DNA from: Caulobacterales bacterium
GTDB taxonomy: Bacteria > Pseudomonadota > Alphaproteobacteria > Caulobacterales > Caulobacteraceae
Assembly (NCBI GenBank): GCA_017302335.1
Contig: JAFLCT010000015.1
Span: 1 to 37,031 of the forward strand
DNA: 37,031 nt
Reading direction: 5' to 3'
Position numbers and translations under genes: made by a program. Each line of letters starts with the position of its first letter. The stretch's first letter is position 1. The notes below the pieces were generated by a model, which did no database searches, was not told the DNA's origin, and worked only from the letters and a program-made list of their open reading frames with translations. Of the stretch, positions 32,964-37,031 are shown piece by piece.

Positions 32964-33895
32964 CGCGGCGCCAGGATAAAGCCCGCCACGTCCTCGACCA
33001 CGCCGGGGGCGAGCGGCAGGGTCGGGTCGCGATAGGCGGCGACATTGGCCGCCGGGTCGGCCGGCGCCGTCTTCAACACGTGGTTCACGCCGTCCCAGAC
33101 GACGAGGCGCACGTCCGGCCGGGCCGCGGCCAGAGCCTGGGCGTCGGCCAGGGTGGTTTGCAGATCGGTCGATCCCTGCGCCACCATCATCGGGCCGTGA
33201 TAGGCGGCGGCCAGGGCGGCGGGATCCAACGCCAGCCAACTGATCATGTAGGGCTGGACCGAGGGGCGGAACAGGGCGGCCAGTTGCGGCGGGGCCTCGG
33301 TGGTGCGGCCCGCTTCAAGCTCGCTCAGCGCCGTTTCGGCCGCCGTGCGCAGCTCGGGCGGCAAGGGGGCGGACGCCAGTTGTTCGCGCAACACGTCGCC
33401 CGCCTTGCGCCCCGCGCCGGACAGCAACACCAGGCCGCAGATGCGCGGGTCGTCGTCCCTGGCCGTGGCCAGGGCGACCAGCGCCCCCTCGCTGTGACCG
33501 ACCAGCCAGACGCAACGCAGCCCGGTGCGGGCCAGGGTCTCGTCGATCCACAACCGGGCGTCGGCGACATTGTCGTCGAAGGTGAAGTCGGCCTCGTTCG
33601 GGGCGGCCGCCGCGCTCTGGGCCACGCCGCGCTTGTCGAAGCGGACGACAGCGACGCCTTGCGCCGCCAGCCCCTCGGCCAGTTTGCGATAGGTGGCGGC
33701 GGCGACGCCCAGAGGGTTGTTGCCGTCGCGATCCGTCGGGCCGGAGCCGGGCAGGATCAGGGCGGCGGCGCGGGCCGGACCCTCGGGCGCCAGCAGGGTT
33801 CCGTGCAAGGGGGCGGGCTGGGCCGCGACGGTCAGGCCCGTCTCGGTCGGGGCGGCGACAAGCAGGCTGAGGCTGAACAGGGTCAGAACCGACAT
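32960..33895 (-). CDS. Exported alpha/beta hydrolase
   Basis: A 311-residue alpha/beta-hydrolase. A short hydrophobic N-terminus (LTLFSLSLLVAAPTETG) looks like a signal peptide or anchor. The oxyanion region is ILPGSGPTDRDGNNPLG, the nucleophile elbow GHSEG holds Ser135, and the catalytic His is in GVNHVLK near the C-terminus. LPGSGPTDRDGNN is typical of the subgroup of esterases called S9-family or YqiA-like hydrolases. The substrate is unknown. It is third in the operon after the SdpI-like gene (25 bp gap, AAGGAGA ribosome site) and may act on the same envelope stress. Confidence 0.87.
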   Translation of the reverse strand: MSVLTLFSLSLLVAAPTETGLTVAAQPAPLHGTLLAPEGPARAAALILPGSGPTDRDGNNPLGVAAATYRKLAEGLAAQGVAVVRFDKRGVAQSAAAAPNEADFTFDDNVADARLWIDETLARTGLRCVWLVGHSEGALVALATARDDDPRICGLVLLSGAGRKAGDVLREQLASAPLPPELRTAAETALSELEAGRTTEAPPQLAALFRPSVQPYMISWLALDPAALAAAYHGPMMVAQGSTDLQTTLADAQALAAARPDVRLVVWDGVNHVLKTAPADPAANVAAYRDPTLPLAPGVVEDVAGFILAPR

Positions 33896-33920
33896 GGGGT
33901 GTCTCCTTGGCGTGGAAGGA

Positions 33921-34586
33921 TCAGAAGGGTTGGCGTTCGGGGTCGTCGCGCCAGACGCGCCAGCTTTCGAACACCGCCACGGCGACGGCGATCAGTATGG
34001 CGGCGGTCAGGACATAGAGGCCCAGCGGCTGGGGCGCGAAGGGGGCGGCGGCCAGGCCGATCAGGCCCAGCCAGAAGAACAGGCGTCCGGCCAGGCGGTT
34101 GGAGCGGTCCCAGGCCAGGCGGCTCTTGTAGTTCCAGGGCGTGCGCAGGCCGACGGCCGGGTTGGGACCGACGCGGCCCGCCGTGGTCCCGATGGCGAGC
34201 ATCAGCAACGACACCAGGGCCATCGGCCAGGCGGGCTGAAGCTGGGGCGCGCCGGACAGGCTGAGGGCGGCGATCATGATCCCGGCGCCGACAGTGGCGA
34301 TCAGAGTGACCGCCTGAGCCGCCATCAGGCCGCGTCGGCGGGCCTGGTCGTCGCTGCGCGCCACGGCCAGGCCGGTCAGCCCCGCGACGACGGCGGTCAG
34401 CAAGCCCAGACCGGCCACCAGAGCGCCGACCTCGATACGGCCGCCCCAACGGTCGACCTCTCCGGCGGCGTTGTAATGCACGGGCAGGGGACCTTGCGGC
34501 CCGGCCAGGGCGATCCAGGCGCCGAAACTGATCAGGGCCGCGGTCGCGACGCCCGTCAGTCGGTCCAGAAGATTTGCGCGTTTCAT
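33921..34586 (-). CDS. SdpI-family membrane protein (DUF1648)
   Basis: A 221-residue inner-membrane protein resembling Bacillus subtilis SdpI, the immunity protein against the SdpC toxin. The N-terminal DUF1648 motif is PLPVHYNAAGEVDRWGGR (residues ~33-50) and the C-terminal SdpI signature is GPNPAVGLRTPWNY (~143-156) followed by RLAWDRSNRLAG. About six membrane segments are present. The ATG at 34586 overlaps the repressor's TGA by four bases (ATGA). No sdpA, sdpB or sdpC toxin genes are present in the window. It could be an immunity/self-protection factor or have another membrane role in this lineage. Confidence 0.88.
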   Translation of the reverse strand: MKRANLLDRLTGVATAALISFGAWIALAGPQGPLPVHYNAAGEVDRWGGRIEVGALVAGLGLLTAVVAGLTGLAVARSDDQARRRGLMAAQAVTLIATVGAGIMIAALSLSGAPQLQPAWPMALVSLLMLAIGTTAGRVGPNPAVGLRTPWNYKSRLAWDRSNRLAGRLFFWLGLIGLAAAPFAPQPLGLYVLTAAILIAVAVAVFESWRVWRDDPERQPF

Positions 34587-34873
34587 GATGTCTCCTCCTG
34601 CGCGTTCGCGGCGCGTCCGGTTCCGGCGATGTCCATCAGAAAAGCCATGGCCTCTTCCACCGCCGAAATCTCCAGCCGGTAACGGATGGAAGACCCGTCG
34701 CGCTCGGGGCTGACCAGCCCGGCGTCCTTCAGGGCGTTCAGATGCCCGGTGACGGTCGGCCAGCTCATGTCGAAGGCGCTCGCGATGTCGCCGGACGCCA
34801 TCGGTCCCTTGCGCAGCATCTCGATGATGCGGCGACGCACGGGATGCGACAGGGCCTTGAACAGGGCGTTCAT
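34583..34873 (-). CDS. ArsR-family repressor, SdpR-like
   Basis: A 96-residue winged-helix ArsR-type repressor, the same size as B. subtilis SdpR. The conserved start is LFKALSHPVRRRIIEML (residues 4-20), followed by the recognition helix region SWPTVTGHLNALKDAGLV and the wing SIRYRLE. It has no CxC metal site, which fits a non-metal sensor such as SdpR. The start is ATG at 34873. The 16-bp palindrome at 34888-34903 lies just ahead and is the likely autoregulatory operator. It is first in an operon with the SdpI-like gene and the hydrolase. Confidence 0.9.
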   Translation of the reverse strand: MNALFKALSHPVRRRIIEMLRKGPMASGDIASAFDMSWPTVTGHLNALKDAGLVSPERDGSSIRYRLEISAVEEAMAFLMDIAGTGRAANAQEETS

Positions 34874-34887
34874 AGGGAGAAGGCTAA

Positions 34888-34903
34888 TTAGGATTTTTCC
34901 TAA
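34888..34903. promoter_or_regulatory. Perfect palindrome, likely operator of the SdpR-like repressor
   Basis: TTAGGA-TTTT-TCCTAA is a perfect 6+6 inverted repeat with a 4-base spacer, centred about 22 bases before the repressor ATG. ArsR/SdpR proteins bind such A/T-rich palindromes at their own promoters. On the minus strand a TTGCAT lies at its upstream edge, so it could sit in a promoter spacer, but the -10 is not clear. Confidence 0.7.
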
Positions 34904-34916
34904 ATGCAAGATGTGA

Positions 34917-35077
34917 ATCCTTCTCCCTCTGCGGGAGAAGGCGGCCCAGCGCAGCGAGGTCGGATGAGGGGGCGCGCGGGTGTCTGGATCATCGCAAGGG
35001 GGGACGGGCGGGTCTGAGAGACCCCTCATCCGTCAGCCTTCGGCTGTCGCCTTCTCCTGCAAGGGGGAAAGGGAAGG
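34917..35077. repeat. Composite intergenic repeat, copy C (related architecture)
   Basis: About 160 bp of nested inverted repeats: CCTTCTCCCTCTGCGGGAGAAGG at the left (arms CCTTCTCCC and GGGAGAAGG), GGATGAGGGG (34964-34973) opposite ACCCCTCATCC (35020-35030), AGCCTTCGGCT hairpin, and CCTTCTCC against GGGGGAAAGGGAAGG at the right. The layout resembles copies A and B (outer purine/pyrimidine hairpins with GGAGA/GGTCGGA core) but the inner sequence differs. It separates the sdpR-like operon and the Fe-S carrier gene. Confidence 0.7.
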
Positions 35078-35078
35078 G

Positions 35079-35453
35079 TCAGATCGAGAAGCTGACGCCG
35101 CAGCCGCAGCTTGACGCCGCATTGGGGTTACGGACCACGAACTGGGCGCCGGACAGGTCGTCGACGAAGGCGATCTCGGACCCCGCCAGGAAGGGCAGAG
35201 AGACCGGATCGACCAGGGCGGTCTGGCCGTCGGTGGTGACCGGCAGGTCGTCGGCCTGGCCCGTCTCGACCAGTTCGAACCGGTATTGGAAACCCGAACA
35301 CCCGCCGCCGTCGACCGCGACGCGCAGAAGCACCGGGCGGCCTTCGCCCTCGGCCAGTTTCGCCAGGCGCGCGGCGGCGGACGCGGCCAGGGTCAGGCCG
35401 TGGCTGTCGCCGGGGCGGGAAATCTGGAAGCCGGGGGATTCGACGCTGCTCAC
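35079..35453 (-). CDS. erpA: A-type iron-sulfur carrier (ErpA/IscA family)
   Basis: A 124-residue HesB/IscA-family protein that carries and inserts Fe-S clusters. The three cluster cysteines are in [11 protein letters not shown] and the C-terminal [11 protein letters not shown]. The N-terminal ~25 residues before LAASAAARL are longer than in the smallest members. ErpA and IscA cannot be separated surely by sequence alone; its place next to a dGTPase gene, away from an isc/suf cluster, favours ErpA. The start is GTG at 35453. TATAGA lies only about 8 bp upstream and there is no Shine-Dalgarno, so a leaderless mRNA is possible. Confidence 0.9.
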   Translation of the reverse strand: MSSVESPGFQISRPGDSHGLTLAASAAARLAKLAEGEGRPVLLRVAVDGGGCSGFQYRFELVETGQADDLPVTTDGQTALVDPVSLPFLAGSEIAFVDDLSGAQFVVRNPNAASSCGCGVSFSI

Positions 35454-35513
35454 GGGTCTCTATATGAGTGGCCGGCGGGCGATCGCAAAGGCCCGCGCCC
35501 CATTGAGCGCCCC

Positions 35514-36698
35514 TTGACGCACATCCCCGCCCGCAGCCCCTTCGCCGAAACCGCCGACGCTTCGCGGGGCCGTCGCTTTCCCGAAGGCGCCAGTCGCACC
35601 CGCCCGGCCTTCGCGCGCGACCGCGACCGCATCATCCACTGCACCGCCTTCCGCCGCCTGAAGGAGAAGACCCAGGTCTTCGTGGCGCATGAAGGCGACC
35701 ACTACCGCACCCGGCTGACTCACAGCCTGGAGGTGGCCCAGATCGCCAGGTCCCTGGCGCACGCCCTGGGGCTGGATACGGACCTGGCCGAGACGGTCGC
35801 CCTGGCGCACGATCTGGGCCATCCGCCGTTCGGCCATGCGGGCGAGGATGAGCTTCAGGCCCAGATGGCCGGGTTCGGCGGCTTCGACCACAATGTCCAG
35901 ACCTTCCGCGTGGTGACCAAGTTGGAGCGCCGCTATCCGGCCTTCGACGGGCTGAACCTGACGTGGGAGACGCTGGAGGGTGTCATCAAGCACAATGGGC
36001 CGGTGGCGCACCGGCTGGATGAACCGGCCTGGCGGGCCATCGCCGAATACGGCGCCGCCGGGGGCTGGGATCTGCGGCTGGACAGTTTCGCCTCGCTGGA
36101 GGCCCAGTGCGCGGCCGTCGCCGACGACATCGCCTATAACAACCACGACGTGGACGACGGGGTGCAGGCGGGGCTGTTCACCCTGGAGGACCTGGCTGAA
36201 ATTCCTCTGATCGGGCCGATCCTGCGGCAGGTGCGGGCCGACTGGCCGGGCATGGACGACCGGATGGTGCGGATCGAGGCCGTGCGGCGGATGATCGGCG
36301 TCATGGTCGATGACGTCCTGGCCGAGACCGAGCGGCGCCTCGTCGCCGACGGGATCGCCTCGACGGAGGATGTGCGCACGGCGCGGCGCACCCTGGTTCA
36401 GTTCTCGGACGCCATGATGGGCGACCTGGCGGTGCTGCGGCGGTTTCTGTTCGAGCGGATGTATCGCCATTACCGCGTCAACCGCACCCGGTCGCAGGCG
36501 CGGCGCATCCTGGGCGAGATGTTCCGCCTGTTCATGGCCGAACCGGAGGTCATGCCCCCCGAATGGCAGGCGCGGGCGGTCGGCGACGACGCCAAGAGGG
36601 CGCGGGCCGTGTGCGACTATATCGCCGGCATGACCGACCGTTACGCCATCGAGGAGCACAGGAAGCTGTTCACCCTCGACCTGGCCCTCGATCTGTGA
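35514..36698 (+). CDS. dgt: Deoxyguanosinetriphosphate triphosphohydrolase-like HD protein
   Basis: HD-domain dNTP triphosphohydrolase (dGTPase-like), ~394 residues; hydrolyses dNTPs to nucleosides and triphosphate. Family features are SRGRRFPE near the N-terminus, [20 protein letters not shown], the metal motif H...HD in [14 protein letters not shown] and [26 protein letters not shown], the far metal Asp in [16 protein letters not shown]. The start is TTG at 35514, because no ATG or GTG is in frame between the divergent erpA start and the conserved core, and no strong ribosome site is seen. The frame is also open further upstream into erpA, which is not credible. Divergent from erpA with 60 bp between. 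Confidence 0.93.
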   Translation: MTHIPARSPFAETADASRGRRFPEGASRTRPAFARDRDRIIHCTAFRRLKEKTQVFVAHEGDHYRTRLTHSLEVAQIARSLAHALGLDTDLAETVALAHDLGHPPFGHAGEDELQAQMAGFGGFDHNVQTFRVVTKLERRYPAFDGLNLTWETLEGVIKHNGPVAHRLDEPAWRAIAEYGAAGGWDLRLDSFASLEAQCAAVADDIAYNNHDVDDGVQAGLFTLEDLAEIPLIGPILRQVRADWPGMDDRMVRIEAVRRMIGVMVDDVLAETERRLVADGIASTEDVRTARRTLVQFSDAMMGDLAVLRRFLFERMYRHYRVNRTRSQARRILGEMFRLFMAEPEVMPPEWQARAVGDDAKRARAVCDYIAGMTDRYAIEEHRKLFTLDLALDL

Positions 36699-36779
36699 TT
36701 CGAAACGACCGCTGGGCGGGTTAGACTGACGCCCCGGATGCGACGATTCGCGGGTCCGGGATTCGATGCGGAGCGCGCC

Positions 36780-37031
36780 ATGTCCTTTGAAGACGATCCC
36801 CGATCCCGAGAGCGCGGCGCCTATACCCCGCCGACCGACGATGACCTGCCGTTCCGCCGCGGCGGCGGCTATGATGCGCGCGGGCCGCGCCGCACGGGCG
36901 GCGGCGGTGCGGGCGGTCCGCCGGTCACCCTGATCGTCTCGGCCCTGGTGCTGGTGCTGCTGATCGTGGCGGTGGTGGTCTTCTACCGCGCGGGCGCGCG
37001 CTCCTCGACCGACGCCCCGCCCGCCGTGGGC
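36780..37031 (+). CDS. Single-pass membrane protein, N-terminal part (3' end outside window)
   Basis: The ATG at 36780 opens a frame that runs off the window (84 residues seen). A polar, proline- and glycine-rich cytoplasmic N-terminus of ~47 residues (YTPPTDDDLPFRRGGG) leads into one membrane segment (residues ~49-69, VTLIVSALVLVLLIVAVVVF) and a periplasmic start. In Caulobacter a SPOR-domain cell-envelope protein with this build follows dgt and argS (recollection), so a C-terminal SPOR domain is possible, but it is not in view. A GGAG ribosome site precedes the ATG by 7 bases. Confidence 0.75.
   Translation, partial: MSFEDDPRSRERGAYTPPTDDDLPFRRGGGYDARGPRRTGGGGAGGPPVTLIVSALVLVLLIVAVVVFYRAGARSSTDAPPAVG

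Overview
The window is a stretch of high-GC chromosome from an alphaproteobacterium. The gene content, strong G/C bias at third codon positions, CAU-anticodon tRNA without an encoded CCA end and the protein sequences suggest Caulobacterales, most likely a Brevundimonas- or Caulobacter-like organism. This is inferred from family resemblance, not from a search. There is no prophage, insertion sequence, CRISPR array or rRNA. The window is mostly housekeeping and envelope genes, with a few accessory pieces.

Layout. (1) 1-5119, plus strand: the end of a TPR protein, ispE (isoprenoid precursors), and glyQ-glyS with overlapping stop and start; glyS carries an apparent ~63-residue insertion. (2) 5215-6868, plus: an orphan D12-class DNA adenine methyltransferase and two small membrane proteins, closed by a hairpin terminator. 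(3) 6940-10903: minus-strand SIMPL-domain protein, a plus-strand tRNA (CAU), then a minus-strand pair of a Sel1-repeat lipoprotein and a secreted beta-helix protein. (4) 11136-16923, plus: free methionine-(R)-sulfoxide reductase, an SDR/CitE-like pair with overlapping ends, a KpsC-type Kdo transferase, a FabH-like ketoacyl synthase and a small unknown protein, ending in a strong terminator. (5) 16999-28181, minus: outer-membrane barrel, PgaC-like glycosyltransferase, ppdK, pyk, DedA protein, M16 metalloprotease and a LysR regulator. (6) 28303-32963, plus: a small ORF, phaC flanked by two copies of a hairpin-rich intergenic repeat, a GT9 glycosyltransferase and a dihydroorotase-family protein. 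(7) 32960-34873, minus: an ArsR/SdpR-like repressor, an SdpI-like membrane protein and an alpha/beta hydrolase in one operon, with a perfect palindrome in front that looks like its operator. (8) 35079 to the end: A-type Fe-S carrier divergent from a dGTPase-like HD protein, then the start of a single-pass membrane protein that runs out of the window.

How the genes fit together. Central carbon flow is represented by pyk and ppdK next to each other (opposing PEP/pyruvate reactions), phaC (storage polyester) and a CitE-like acyl-CoA lyase. Envelope functions recur: kpsC, PgaC-like synthase, GT9, DedA, barrel protein, Sel1/beta-helix pair. The most interesting candidates for follow-up are the sdpRI-like operon with its palindrome, the composite intergenic repeats around phaC, the atypical insertion in glyS, the Sel1/beta-helix operon, the orphan methylase, and two enzymes with altered catalytic positions (dihydroorotase homolog with Gln for a metal-binding His; SDR without the catalytic Ser).
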